Made by a program: the position numbers and the translations under genes. From Thunnus maccoyii (Eukaryota > Chordata > Actinopteri > Scombriformes > Scombridae), in contig NC_056544.1 in the NCBI RefSeq assembly GCF_910596095.1, positions 10,401,155-10,465,154 on the forward strand: a stretch of DNA of 64,000 bases, in the 5' to 3' direction. Positions 1 to 29,826 of the stretch are shown piece by piece (within the stretch, counting starts at the first letter, position 1; every line of letters begins with the position of its first letter). Under the pieces are notes generated by a model, which worked only from the letters and a program-made list of their open reading frames with translations, did no database searches and was not told the DNA's origin.

Positions 1-426
1 AAGCATAACAAGTGTTTGATGACAAATGTGCAGCAACTTGCAGGTTTGCAGCATCTGTAACTTGTCAAACAACAGTCAGTCACACTGTACAATGTATTTC
101 TTACTTTGCACTCCCTTCTGGCCGTCATAGATAATTGAACAGAGTTGAGAAATAAATATAAATCTGTGAAAAGACTGTGATGGATTCATAAGATCAGCCA
201 GAACTGGTTTAATACACTTTTCAACTCAAACAATCTGATAAAATGTAGTCAAATGAAAGATGACCTGTTGAGTAATACAAAGTTTAACATTATTCACTAA
301 TAATTTATGCATTCACAACATGTAAATGGAAAATACAAAGCAAGGAAGCAAGAGAAGCAAAAAGCATTACTATCTAGACAGTGACAGACAAAAATAAAAA
401 CTGAGTGAAGTCAAAAGCTTGCCAAC

Positions 427-18265
<17,839 letters not shown>

Positions 18266-19689
18266 TCTGTCTTAAGTGCAACAACTACAAAGAAAAAGAA
18301 AGACAGAACACATCATACACTATATTTCCAACAGGTGTTTTAACTGCAGAAACTTTCTTATCACAGAAGGAAGTCTTCAACGCCATGTGGTCAGCGAAGG
18401 TGTTGCAACTTCAATCTTGGTCAAGGTGCTTCACGGGATTTAGTTTTATGGTTTCTGAAGCAAAAAACGCTCAAACAGGTAAAGGCTGTCGGTGATTCAT
18501 TTACTTTTCTGTCATACAAGTTAATATTCAGGAGAAGTGGAATGTGAGATTACATTTTTTATTATAACATGCACCTCCGAGTATAGCAGCAACAATCCTT
18601 ACCTTATCCTAACCTACTTAGTAAATATTGAGCTGCCTATAAGGAAGAAAGGTCTCTCTGGCAAGTAACAACCTGTCTGAACCGCAACACGTACCTGCCT
18701 CATGGAAGCCACATAAACAGACAGCGTTCAAAGCCTCTGCTGACTATCCGTCACCTACCTTCTTCCTTCTTACGCTCTTGTTCCTGATATTGTTGACTCA
18801 TGAACTTCCAAGGACATTCGCTGACGGGGAAAAGTGAAATACTAAAATGCTACTGTATCATTTGGTTACTGCAAATATTAATCCAGTCCACATCAGTTTT
18901 TCTCAGGGTTCTCAGGTTCAAAACTCCACATATTTCAAATATTTCTCCACAAATACAACTGAATTAGCTTCACTTTCACTTGATTGCAGTTGATTTCTTT
19001 TTTTCATCGTATCAAAAAAGCTGATTATCAAGTTGTATTCACTCTAGTTTAAATCCTACACTTTACCATGTCGTGCTGAATGTATTAAAAACATCTGATC
19101 TGCAAAATGTGGCGACTCTATTGACAACTTTAGTGACGGCTTTAATTGATGTTGCACAATAAATGTGACCACTATGTGATATATTGTTGTGGTGTTAAAC
19201 AATGACCCAGTGCAGTGTAGGCTGTAATATGTAAGAACCTTTGCACCATGCACACAAGATCATGTCCAATAACAGTTACACCCACAGTAACCTTTGACTG
19301 ACAGTCCATCTGATCTGACCGCTCAATAAGCACCGTCATTTGTGAACACAAAGACAATCCTGCAAATCTGACAAAGACACCAGACAGAAGAAAGTAAAGC
19401 ACTCTACTTTTTAACATCTCTGACATATTTTATGACATTTACAGCCCCTTTGGACTCTCGTGTTCTGTTTTACAACTGAATCAGTTACTTGTTGACACTT
19501 AGAAGAGAAAAATACTACTTAAATAATGCCAAAGTGAAAACAAATGGATCTAAATGAAGTATAATCATATAATATAATAATCATAGAATCATATAATCAT
19601 ATAACACATAAGCACTCACACCATTTACAATGACACACCGAAAATATGATGATTTTATGGGCTGATGAGACCAAAACTGAGACTTTTAT

Positions 19690-20340
19690 CTGTTATACTA
19701 TGTTCAGTTTAGGCTTCAACATCACCAGACACACACCATCCCCACTATGAACCCAGGTGGTTGCAGCATCAAGCTGTTTCTTTGAAGCAGGACTTGATGG
19801 TAGAGGGTGACATGAATATAACAAGATACAGAGAAAAGAGGAAAAGGTGCTGCAGTCTGCAGGAGAAACTTGGGATAAGAATTATTTTTCCAGCAAGACA
19901 AAGATCCCAAACATAAAGCCAAAGCTACAAAGGAATGACTGCAACACAACAATGTTTAAGTCTTGGAGCAGCCAAATCTAAGTCCAGACCTTAATCCATC
20001 CAGAATTTGTGGCTGGACTTCAGAATTGTTATTCAGGCAGGGAGGCCACGCAGCTGACAGAAGTTTACACAGACATTTTGGGAAAAAAAACAAAAAAAAA
20101 AAACAAGGTGGAAAATTTGCAGCAAATTTGCAAAGCTGATAGACCCTATCCTCCAGGCTGTAACGGCTGTACTGTGTCTCTAACTAAATATTGACTTGAA
20201 GGGTGTCAATACTTATGCAATTTTATGTTTGTGTACTAATTTGAACTTTAATATCATTATTAACAATTATATAATGAAAGTTATTGTGTCATAAAATAAT
20301 TCAAAGTTGAAAAATAATAAAACAAAAAGTTCAAGGTGGT
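19690..20340 (+). mobile_element. Tc1/mariner-like transposon, decayed
   Basis: Plus-strand frames recall the Tc1 transposase catalytic region: FQQDKDPKHKAKATKE, VLEQPNLSPDLNPS, followed by a degraded C-terminal part and the typical terminal text GTCAATACTTATGCAA at about 20206-20221. Stops and frameshifts break it. It lies in the first intron of atp13a3. Confidence 0.75.
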
Positions 20341-20386
20341 GGATATTTACGTTAAGACACTGAACAATCATATATTCAGTAACAAA

Positions 20387-21250
20387 CAGAGGTGGAAGAA
20401 GTATTCAGATCCTTTACTTAAGTAAAAGCACCAATACAGTAACGTAAAATACTCCATTACAAGTAAAAGTCCTGCATGAAAAATCCTACTTAAGTAAAAG
20501 TACATAAGTATTATCAGCTTGATGTAGTTAAAGTATTGCAGTAAAAGTAGTGATTTGGTTCCTCTGACTGATATGTTATTATATATGACATCATTAGATT
20601 ATTAATGCTGAAGCATCAGTGTGTAAGCAACATGATACTGTTGTAGCTGCTGGAGGTGGAGCTAGTTTCAACTACTTTATATACAGTTAGCTAGTTTAGT
20701 CCAGTGGTTCCTAACCTAGGGGTTGGGCCCCTCTAAAGGGTCACCAGATAAATCTGAGGGGTCGTGAGATGATTAATGGGAGAGAAAAGAAGAGAAAACC
20801 AAGTTCTGATACACAAATTGTTTCAGTTTTTGGACTTTTTCTCTAATCTTTGATTTTTGGTGAAATATTGGATTATTTGAACATTTATTGAAATGAAACC
20901 ATGTGAGAAGTTTAGAGGGAAAAATCATTATTTGGTGGAGCTGTTAACAACTCATAGACATGTGAAATGTGACCCCGACTACACACTGCTTTATGTAAGA
21001 CGTCAAAAGCCAAAAAGGTTGTAAACCACTGGTTTCATCTTTAACAATATGTTGTATTTTAAAAGCTTATTATATTATCCATTATGTCAAATCTTCATCT
21101 GAAAAGTAACTAAAGCTGTCAGATAAATACAGTGGAGTAGAAAGTAGAAAGGAGCATAAAATGGAAATACTCAAGTAAAGTACAAGTACCTCAAAACTGT
21201 ACTTATACACAGTACTTGAGTAAATGTGCTTAGTTATTTTCTACCACCGG
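20387..21250 (+). mobile_element. hAT-like short inverted-repeat element, compound copy
   Basis: The element opens with CAGAGGTGGAAGAAGTATTC and closes with the near inverse ending CTACCACCGG. The interior is rich in ACTTAAGTAAAAGTAC phrases typical of an abundant non-autonomous hAT family in percomorph fish (recalled). A second inverted-repeat element (20701-21032) is nested inside. No transposase frame is present. Confidence 0.75.
20701..21032 (+). mobile_element. Nested hAT/Charlie-like inverted-repeat element
   Basis: It starts CCAGTGGTTCCTAACC and ends GGTTGTAAACCACTGG, imperfect terminal inverted repeats of about 16 bp. It contains the GGGGTCGTGAGATGATTAATG phrase common in such elements. 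It sits inside the larger element 20387-21250; the same junction recurs at 39,360-39,805. Confidence 0.7.
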
Positions 21251-21490
21251 TTACAAATGTGTTACTTTTAAGAAACCCTACAACTTATACAAACTACACG
21301 TGAATACAGCCTAAAGCTACTTTTAGTAGAAGTCTGTAACTTTTACCAACATAATACACTCATAAAATCGTCTCACAAGTTGCTGTTGAGCTGAGATGGA
21401 GCGTCTTTACTTTACCTGCCAGTAAAACCACCACAAACACCATAATCACCGAGTAAACTAACACAAATTGACGCACAGCAAAAAGCTTAC

Positions 21491-21690
21491 CGATGTCTCT
21501 TCTCTTCTTTACCAACACGTCAGACGTTTCATAGTTGGGTAAGTAAAATCGTTGAAACTGTCCGCATTCACAGCCTGCTTGCTGCCCTCTGCAGCCTGCT
21601 GAACAGCGCGGATCTAACAGCATGTGTCTGCAGAAACGCGCCGACACAACAGAGATCCACGCTGCGCTGTGGCAGGACCGTCCCAAACCG
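21491..21690 (-). other. atp13a3: Probable non-coding first exon of atp13a3
   Basis: On the minus strand a good donor (ACATCG then GTAAGC) ends at 21491. The next acceptor matching the gene is at 18284, 19 nt before the atp13a3 ATG. The stretch is more GC- and CpG-rich than its flanks, as expected near a fish promoter. The 5' boundary near 21,690 is a guess because no transcript start can be seen. The first intron would then span about 18,285-21,490 and carries the Tc1-like and hAT-like debris listed separately. Confidence 0.5.
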
Positions 21691-21699
21691 GTCCATTCA

Positions 21700-22299
21700 G
21701 AAGGAAGTGCGGAAAACAGGATGTGAGGTCATTGGAGGACACTAGCTGAGTCTGGGCTGAATTTCTACAACTTGGAACAAATCGGGGAACTCAAGCGACG
21801 TGTGCAGGCAGCAGTGAACATGCCGTATTAATGTGTGTAGGCCCTTCACTGTTTTCTCCGTCCAGATGTTGGAGAATATGTCATGTTTAGTTGAGACACT
21901 GGTGTTACTGCAGGTCAGTGGTAGAGAAGAAATCCTTCCTTTGGCTGAGAATTCAGGAAGTCCTGGAATAACCTTTTGCATCTTTATCACTTATAATAAA
22001 ACAATAAAAAGACATCCGGTTTGGTTTTTAAATAAAATTTATCTTCACATTACAAAGTTATATTGTCTGATTTAATCTTTCACATAACAATAATGCATAA
22101 TGTGAAAACAAACCAGGGTTTCTTGTAATTATTTTCATATAGTTATGAAATTAACAGGTCAAAGTACAAAACATGACAACTAAAATGACAAGAAGTCACA
22201 TGAACCATTAATTAGGAATAATGAACACATTTTCACAACCTGTACATTCAACCAGATTGTAAAAAGTCTCAAGAGCTCATACAAGCTTTCAGGATTAAA

Positions 22300-22350
<51 letters not shown>

Positions 22351-22382
22351 GATAGCTCTTCAAGTGAGAGACAAGCAAGTGT
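21700..22382. other. Intergenic: atp13a3 promoter side and nucleolin-like 3' region
   Basis: About 680 bp between the atp13a3 leader and the nucleolin-like stop codon. Minus-strand ATTAAA at 22071-22076 is a candidate polyadenylation signal for the nucleolin-like gene. A CT then AT dinucleotide run lies at 22305-22351. No supportable gene. Confidence 0.5.
22305..22351. repeat. (CT)n(AT)n compound microsatellite
   Basis: A CT run followed directly by an AT run, in what would be the 3' UTR of the nucleolin-like transcript. Confidence 0.9.
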
Positions 22383-25300
22383 TTATTTTTTCACTTTTTT
22401 AACACCATCCTTCGACTTGCCAGCTCCACGTCCTCTTCCTGAAAGAAAAAAAAACAAAGTTTTATTTTTTTACTCAAAAATTATCGACTTCAAACAAAAG
22501 CAGTCAAAAGCAATGAGAAGGAATGAAAAGGAAATGAAAAGGATACCCGCATTGAAGCAGCCCTCTAATGACAATAATTAAGACTTTACCCCACAAAGCT
22601 CTGAGTTAAAGGCTATAAGCAACGTCATTTGAAAATAGAAGTTAAAGGTCCCCTTCAGACGTGTAAAAGTATTTTGCTTGGAACAATAATGTGTGTCTGA
22701 TATGGTTTTTCCACAAAAAAAGTTCAAATTACCATGTTGAAGTCCTTAAAATTACATCTCCTCCTTCTCCCTTGTACATAATTCCAGAGTCTATAAATAT
22801 GTAAATATATTTCATTTCAGAAGTTCAACTGCTGGACACAAGATGTTTGCTACTTCACTGTAAAGTTCATTCTCTGTGTTTGTGTGCTGGAGGCTTCAAG
22901 TTTCCACGTCACACTTGTGTAAGTTGTCTACTGGATTGGCTCTAAACTAGTTGTGATGTCACAAATCCTGCTCGTAGGTTCACATCTTAAACTCTGATTT
23001 TCAGTGAGCTCAGAGAAACGTTCCACTTTCGGCAGATAGAGCAATATTTCTTTAATATAAATACATTTATCAGTGCTGCTTTAAATTTACTCTGAAATCA
23101 AATCATAATCTTTGTCATCTTGTCATGAAGAAAAGAACTACAATGAGCCTTTAATAGACCAGCATCAACAGTCCGTTACCTCCTCTGTTGGCTTTTCCAC
23201 GCCCGCCTCCACCGACCCCCCGCCCTGCAGGCTTTCCACCAGGACGCCCCGCCGAGCCTCCTCTAGCAACCGGACGGCCTCGTTCACCCTTTTGTTTGGC
23301 ATAAGCCACGGTTACTTTGCTGCCATCTATCTCACAGTCCTCCATGGCTTCTTTGGCGGCTTTACAGCTTTCTTCGCTCTCAAAGTCCACAAAACCAAAC
23401 CTGAGAAAAATCAGACTTTTAGAATAAGTGAAAAACGATATTTAACATTTTTAGAAATAATTATGCCATAAAAAAGAAAACTTAATGCACCCTTTAGAAA
23501 CTCCTGTCTCTTTATCTACAGTGACTCTTGCACTGAGAGCCTCCTCAAAGACACTTTTAAGAGTCTCAGCAGTCGTCTTCTTAGCGAGGCCCATCACAAT
23601 CAGGGTTTTTAATAGGACTGAGGAGGAAAAAAAAACACAAAAGTATTATCCCTGTTTTCATCGTTCATCATCACTCAAACAGACTTCAGAAACACTTCAC
23701 ATTGATGATTTGCTATCAATAAACAATTTGGCCTAATCAAGCTGCCTGCAAGACAACAGGTGACACCTTTGTGAATAATTTGACACACACAATCTCACGT
23801 ACCTTTTCCCTTCTCCAGCTTTTCTCTCCCTTCACGGAATTGTACTCTGACCTCTCTTTTGCAGATCTGAATGTTTTGCGATGACTGCAGGGCTTTTTCA
23901 GCGTCTGCCACGGTTGAGAACTCGACGAACGCAAATCTGCAGGGAATTAAAACATCAGATGTTTCTTGAAAATATTTAAATACTTTCTTCGAAAACAGAG
24001 TAGGCCGGCGTACATGTACATACCCTCTTGATTTGCCTTTGTTTTGAGGTATATTGATAGTGACAGCGCTCTGAAAGACTTTCCTGAGGTTTTTTTCTTT
24101 CACGTTGGAGGACAGGTTGCTCACAAACAACATGTTGTTTGGAGGAGCTGCAGCTGTTAGAAACAACAAAAAAATCTTTCAAATGTTCAACTTCCAAGTT
24201 TAGATTCAATTTAGGTGAATTTAACGGGTTGATTGGTTGATTTTGCATCAGAGAAAAAGGAACTTAAGCTCTGCAGCTACAGACAGTAAACAAAGGCCAC
24301 TTTTGATTATATTCCTAAATGTCCAGTGTTTTACCTTTTGTTTTGTTGTTGTTGTCATTAGCTTTGCTGACTTTAGACATGTGAGTTTCTCCTACATGGT
24401 CCACAATCAAAACCCGGTCTTGGATCTTGGCGCCTTGTTTGTGCTGCCTTACTTTATTAGCAATGGCTTCACTTTTAAACTCCAAAAAGGCAATACTGTC
24501 AAAGAATAAGCAGATTTTATTCATTTATTTTCATACAACCATCACATCACTAAATATAACCAATAATGCATTTCCTCTATATATGACAACAAAGACAGTG
24601 AGTCTTAATGCAGATTTTTAAAACTCTCACCCTTTGTCTGGGCTCTCAGCTCCACCAGGAAACCTGACAGCGATCGCCTTCGGGAAAACTTTCAGAATGT
24701 CTGTCTCTGTTGCATCGTACGGGACGTTCTTCAGAAACAAACATTTAGCATCTCTGGCCGCTGAAAACAAGACAGTCCTCAAATCAGACGAAAATGTCTT
24801 CACACATCTCTTCTGGACTTCCCAGATCATCACATCATAAATCCATTATTAAAGCAAAGGCATATTTGTTTTTAAAACTCAATGATGGATGCCCTCTTGT
24901 GGTTTGAAGACAGAAACACCGCACCTGTATCTAAAATGGCAGGAAACACAGACTTTATACCAACTTTTTACCTTTTTTGTCCTCCGGTGTAGCTTTCACC
25001 TTTTCCTCACTTTTGACCTTTGCTTTGGCGATCCTCATTGGCTTATCAAGGATCATCTCTCCATTTAATGTCAAGGCTTTAGTCAAGTCCATCTCTGAGG
25101 CCAAATCCACAAACGCATGTTTTCTACAACAGAAAAACTTTGATTTAGTATTTTTAGTAGCAGCAGTTTTCATTTTAAGTGGATTAGACAATCAATGTCA
25201 AATCCACCATCCGCTACAGGTTCCTGCCGGCCCCCCAAAAAACTGAAAATAAAAGTTAAGTTTAAAAAAACCCACAGACTTACCTGGACCGGTCTAGTCT

Positions 25301-28300
25301 GATGTCTTGAACCAGGAGACTTTGTATGTTGAAGTAATTTGCTAATGAATTTTTGACATCTTCAGATTTTTTGGAGTTATTCAGATTGCCGACAAAAAGA
25401 CAAAAACCTAAAACAAAATAAAACAAACATGTGAGGACACCTTTCCAGGAGCCAAAAGATCAGATACTTTGACAGAGAAAAGAATTCAGTCTTATTTTGA
25501 GTTCGTACCATCGTTGATGAGTTTAGTTTTCTTGGAAGGGGACGTCTCAGCAGTGGATTCTGCTTTCCGTTTCCCTTTTACTGCAACAGATGCACAATGA
25601 CAGCAGCATAACTATAGTGACTGACAATATGAAGGATTTCTCTCTCTCTCTCTATCACAAGTCATCCAATACCACTTATACTTAAGTCGTCTGCATGTTA
25701 ATTTGATTTTCTTTGTGAAGTTAATTTCACAAAGATTATATAAATACTGCCTTAGATATGAGGAATAAAGTTTAAAGGGCTTAAGGAGAGATAAAGGCTT
25801 TTATTAGTTTTACAATTCTTGATCAAATCAGAGTGATGGACTTAATAGTTTCCAAAGGTTGCAGTGTGCATAAGAGTGAATTTAATACATTTAGAAAGTT
25901 TTGAGTTTCTGGTGTGTTGTTAAAGTGCCACAATCAGGAGAATCAAACACATTTTGGGTTTACTATACGTTATGTCAGTCTGTGATGATTCAGCAGTTTA
26001 TATTCATGAGAAAGCAACTTTAGAAAGAAAGAACAAAAGAAAGAAAGAAAAAATACTAGTAAAAAAAGAACAAATTACTTTCAGACACGTCCTCACCTGC
26101 CTTCTCTTTGTCAATCATCTGTTCGCTTTCCTCTTTAATATTGCTGCACTTTCCTTCCTCAATCTTCTTCTCCCAGGTTACAGTTACTGTAGCCGTACTT
26201 TCGTTTTCTTCAGTGACAGTGTTCATCTGAGATTCTGGAGACAAAGCTTCATTACTGGCACAGCTCAGTATTTCACTCAGATAAATCTTGTTATGTTGTT
26301 TTTTCAGTACCTTGTTTATCTTCCACATCCTCCATCTTTGTCTCAGTACTCTGGCTGGGAGCGTCCTCTGTGGAACGCACTGCATCACTTACAGAGACGG
26401 TCTGAGCCGGTTCTCCTGAAAAAAAAAAAACAGTTAAAATAATATATGATTTAAAAGCAGAGAAAATATGTAACTGTTAGAAACAATTGTAACCCTTGTG
26501 AATGCAGCTTTTTGTGGCCTCTGTTTAAGTCTATAAAAACTGTTTCATGTTGAAAAGAGATTATTGAGTGGATTATCACTTTAAACCTGAACAATGAGTG
26601 GCTCCTTTTGGTTCCTTAACCTGAACCCAAATATAAATAAACACTAACATTACATCTGCAACTTGAATGACAAAGAACACAACATTTCATTCATAAATAT
26701 GAAGAGTTGGGATTTAAAGACAGTGCTGTCATTCTGCCTAAACAGTTATTTTTGTGCGACGCTGAAGTCATGAAGTCTTCAGATTCAAAGGCTAAAGTTG
26801 AGAGAAATATAAATGAGGTTTAGCAGCAGATTATCTTTTTTATACTACTTTTAGTTATGAAACAGAATTACACATCATAGTTTTTTTTTTATTTTACCAG
26901 GAAAGCCTCATTTCAGGGCCTCAGGGCGATTTTACTGATATTCCTCCATTCAGACAACATAAGACCTGAGGCTATATTTATCACTCCTAACTGGCCAAAA
27001 ATCCTCAGTGATGCATTTCAGTCGGATTTTTAGGACAATGAATGAAAGCATCTTATGAACTTTCTTAACTTAGGAAATAACTCCTTTCTCTGCCAATATT
27101 TTGGAGAGCACCAGAGGAGTCTGAACCTGTTAGGAGTCACCAGGAGATGGCATTCAGGCAGAAATATTCCATGAGAGGAGAGATGTTTTGACAACACTTC
27201 ATGGCAATAAGCTTATTGAAAGATCGTTCTGGCAGAAAAAAAAAAGTGCTCACGCTACATTTTATTATAACAGGGGACATGCAGGTTTGCAACAGTGATG
27301 ATTCTGTCAGAACCGACAATTTCTGCAGACATAAATCAAACTTTGATCGTGCTTATGGTCGTCGTAAAGATAATGTGCATGCCGAAGTTCCTCAGTGAAA
27401 GCAGACTGAAATTTATGGACACAATCTTGTCCTCCTGGCTGGATGTCAGCTGCATAATGAGGAATATCTCAACTTCATTACAACAGGTAAAATATTTTTA
27501 TATGGTCTTTTATGTCTTTATCGTTTTTTTATAGTAGTGTAGGCTGTAATATTTTAGAGCGATGTTAATATTGTTATGGTGCATTTCCCAAGACGTGTTT
27601 GACAGAAACAACTGTTTCCCCTTCATGTAGGGAACATAAGTTAACAAAGGTTGTATGGATGCTGGATGAGGCAAATGAGTCAAATTACCTTCTATATAGG
27701 CTATTTTTTTTTTTAGCCATTGAGTGGCTTTGTTTACAGTCTGCTATGTAGGCTAAATGTAAATATCATTTTGCAATCTAATTTTAACATAATATTTTTG
27801 CATATATAACCTTGGTAGGTACCTTGGTTATTTACCTAGACAAATAGAACCTCCACTCAATAAAAGTGGTGTTTTTCGCACTTCAAATTGTAGCAGTGTA
27901 ATATTTCGAACAGAGACTGTTAGAGAACTATGACACGTCATAATAATTTTGTTTTGCAGAGTGTCATAAAATAACAACGTCACACCCTCAGCTGCTAAAT
28001 CTCATCATTTATGTTTCACTTAAAAAGGACAGGTTCACAATTTTTCAAGTCTGTCTTAAAACTGTAATCATTCCTCCTGTTCATACTGGCTGTTAAAGAT
28101 CCTCTTCAAATGTGCTTTCAGCGTTAGTGATGCATTTAAAAGTTGATCTGAAGCTTATATGAGACTTCAGCAGTCTGAGTTAGTCATATCAAGTGGATAT
28201 CTGCCACATTTACAGTCTTTTTAGCATCAAATTCCCTCTTTGTGTTTCCCTGTTGAGCTGTGGTGGAAGTATAGTAACAAAAAGAGGGACTTTGGCACTA

Positions 28301-29826
28301 AAAAGACTTTAACATTGAAAGATATCTACTTGATCGGACTCATTTGGATGCTGAAGCTTCATATTAGCTTCAGATAAACTTTTAAAAAACATTTTTGCAC
28401 AGATGGAGAACTGTGGATTTTGTCCCCCATCACTTACATTGTGAGTGCATCATGAAGGGATCTTCTAATGGTTTGTATGAACAGGAGGAATGATTACAGC
28501 AAGAAAAACATGTTTCAATGTTCATTTGGGCTCCTGACTGTTGTTTTAGGACAGACTTTAAAAATTGTGAACCTGTCCTCCTATCCTTTAACTCTCCTCG
28601 TCAACCTCCGAATCAGAAACTGCGAATTGGAAGCCAACTTCAGCGTTATTTTGTTTGCAATGTTTAAAACTCATAGACCATATCTCACTTGTATGAGAGA
28701 TATGGTCTTAGCAATAAGTCTTCCAGATCTTATGATTATGTCTTGTATTTTTTTCAAAACTGAGTCACATTTTTTGGTTTCATATGAGAAGACTTTAAGT
28801 GATAAACACAGTTCAGTGGAGGAAAAACCCTCCTGTCCTAAAAATAAAAAGTAATGCAATAATAAATTGTTCAGATACTTACCATCAGCCATTTCTTTGT
28901 GAGTCATCTGATCACTTGTATTTGTTCTCTTTTCAGCATCTTCACTCTCTTGTTCCTCATTCTTCTTCTCCCATGACACAGTTACCGTGGTCGTGCTTCC
29001 TTTTATTTCGATCGTGTCCATTTGAGAATCTGAGGAGGCAGCTTCATTACTGACACAGTTCAGACTTTCAGTCAGTCATAATATGTGATGTATTTGCAGT
29101 ATTGTACCATTGTTATCTCCTACTTCCTCCATCGCCTGATTCATCTCCACATCTTTACTCTCCTCTGTTCCAACTATTTCTTTGGCTGGAGAGACAGTAA
29201 TTGTGAGATTTAAAGTTACTGTCATATTCAGCCTGAACTGTCGTGTTAATTGTACATTTCCAGGTGTTTAAAGAGTAATGACTTACTAGTGGTGGTGTTG
29301 TCCTCTTCTTCTGCAGCCTCACTGATGACAACTTTGCTTTGTCTTTTTCTACGTCTTGTAGCCTGAAAGAAACACACATTCAAAACATCATAAATGACAC
29401 TGTGCTACAGCATGTTATTAAGAACAGAGTGGTAACTATCACTTATTTAGTTTAATTTAAACTATCAATCATATAGTAAAAATTGAAAACTACAAATACC
29501 CCATTTACAACAAAACAAAACAGAAAAATTAAGCATTAAGAGGCTTGAACAAGGTAAAGTTTGGAATTTGTTAGTGATAAATGACTTCAACTATTACTAT
29601 CAATTATCAAAACTGCTGCAAATCTGTCCTGCTTGAGTTAGATTCAATACTATGAATTAACCACTTAAAATAGTGTTTGCAGGTATTAGAGGTAACCAAC
29701 TGTTAGCTAGTTTCTGAAGCTAACAAGAGCAACACAACAATAGTTTAAAACAATCTAATTGGTGCACATTGAAGCCTGACCAATGTTAATGTAATGTAAC
29801 GCAACTCTTACTTCTGTCTTTGACAT
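22383..29826 (-). CDS. Nucleolin-like protein: four RRMs, Gly/Arg tail, no long acidic tracts
   Basis: A nucleolar RNA-binding role is inferred from the architecture. Sixteen exons keep one frame, giving 621 residues: 29826-29812, 29362-29287, 29185-29108, 29029-28883, 26415-26311, 26234-26097, 25580-25509, 25407-25284, 25123-24972, 24760-24631, 24495-24335, 24153-24024, 23936-23803, 23617-23491, 23400-23180, 22438-22383. Residues 1-210 are Ser/Thr/Lys/Glu-rich, with an NLS-like KGKRKAE...SPSKKTKL at about 187-205. RRM1 about 211-302 (CLFVGNLN/HAFVDL), RRM2 303-399 (CLFLKNVP/IAFLEF), RRM3 400-487 (MLFVSNLS/FAFVEF), RRM4 488-575 (TLIVMGLA/FGFVDF), then a GRP/GRG tail ending KKVKK. Each RRM is split by a phase-2 intron just before RNP1, as I recall for nucleolin genes. 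Canonical nucleolin has long D/E runs; here the longest is EEE, so this is probably a divergent paralogue. Exons 3-4 and 5-6 are a duplicated pair. Confidence 0.85.
22650..23040. repeat. Probable dispersed repeat in the last nucleolin-like intron
   Basis: Non-coding text such as GGTCCCCTTCAGACGTGTAA, TATAAATATGTAAATATATTTC and GTTGTGATGTCACAAATCCTG resembles a short element I recall from other percomorph genomes. No terminal repeats were confirmed. Confidence 0.35.
26097..26415 (-). repeat. Duplicated two-exon unit, copy B (nucleolin-like exons 5-6)
   Basis: Exon 5 ends KMEDVEDKQ. A 76-bp intron follows, then exon 6 reads ESQMNTVTEENESTATVTVTWEKK and ends MIDKEKA. The intron shares the phrase GCCAGTAATGAAGCT with the matching intron of copy A, so the copy includes intron as well as exon sequence. 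Confidence 0.85.
27150..27500 (+). mobile_element. Harbinger (HARBI1-like) transposase remnant
   Basis: Two overlapping plus-strand frames recall the N-terminal half of PIF/Harbinger transposases: VLTLHFIITGDMQVCNSDD in one frame, then PTISADINQTLIVLM and VKIMCMPKFLS in another. It is frameshifted, incomplete and lies in the long intron that separates the two copies of the duplicated exon pair. Confidence 0.6.
28026..28579. mobile_element. Short inverted-repeat element (MITE-like)
   Basis: The left end AGGACAGGTTCACAATTTTT is mirrored by the right end AAAAATTGTGAACCTGTCCT. Similarity extends inward in patches (GTCTGTCTTAAAAC against GTTTTAGGACAGAC; GTAATCATTCCTCCTGTTCA against GAACAGGAGGAATGATTAC). 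No transposase is present. It is inserted in the intron between nucleolin-like exons 4 and 5. Confidence 0.8.
28883..29185 (-). repeat. Duplicated two-exon unit, copy A (nucleolin-like exons 3-4)
   Basis: Exon 3 ends AMEEVGDNN. A 78-bp intron follows, containing GTCAGTAATGAAGCT, then exon 4 reads DSQMDTIEIKGSTTTVTVSW and ends MTHKEMAD. Exon lengths 78+147 here compare with 105+138 in copy B, all multiples of three, and all intron phases are 1, so the repeat keeps the frame. Confidence 0.85.

Noticed and set aside
1..420. Terminal coding exon of atp13a3 in the first 420 bases
   Set aside because: No acceptor followed by an open minus-strand frame resembling an ATP13A3 C-terminus was found, so the end is placed beyond the window.
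20387..21250. Repeated ACTTAAGTAAAAGTAC phrases as a CRISPR-like or regulatory array
   Set aside because: The phrases are irregular and lie within inverted-repeat boundaries of a known type of fish MITE.
22439..29811. Box C/D or H/ACA snoRNAs in nucleolin-like introns (U20, U23 and U82 are hosted by vertebrate NCL)
   Set aside because: I looked for paired C and D boxes on the minus strand, for example near 23,660-23,690. No convincing full set with a terminal stem was found. Their absence is consistent with a paralogue but not proof.
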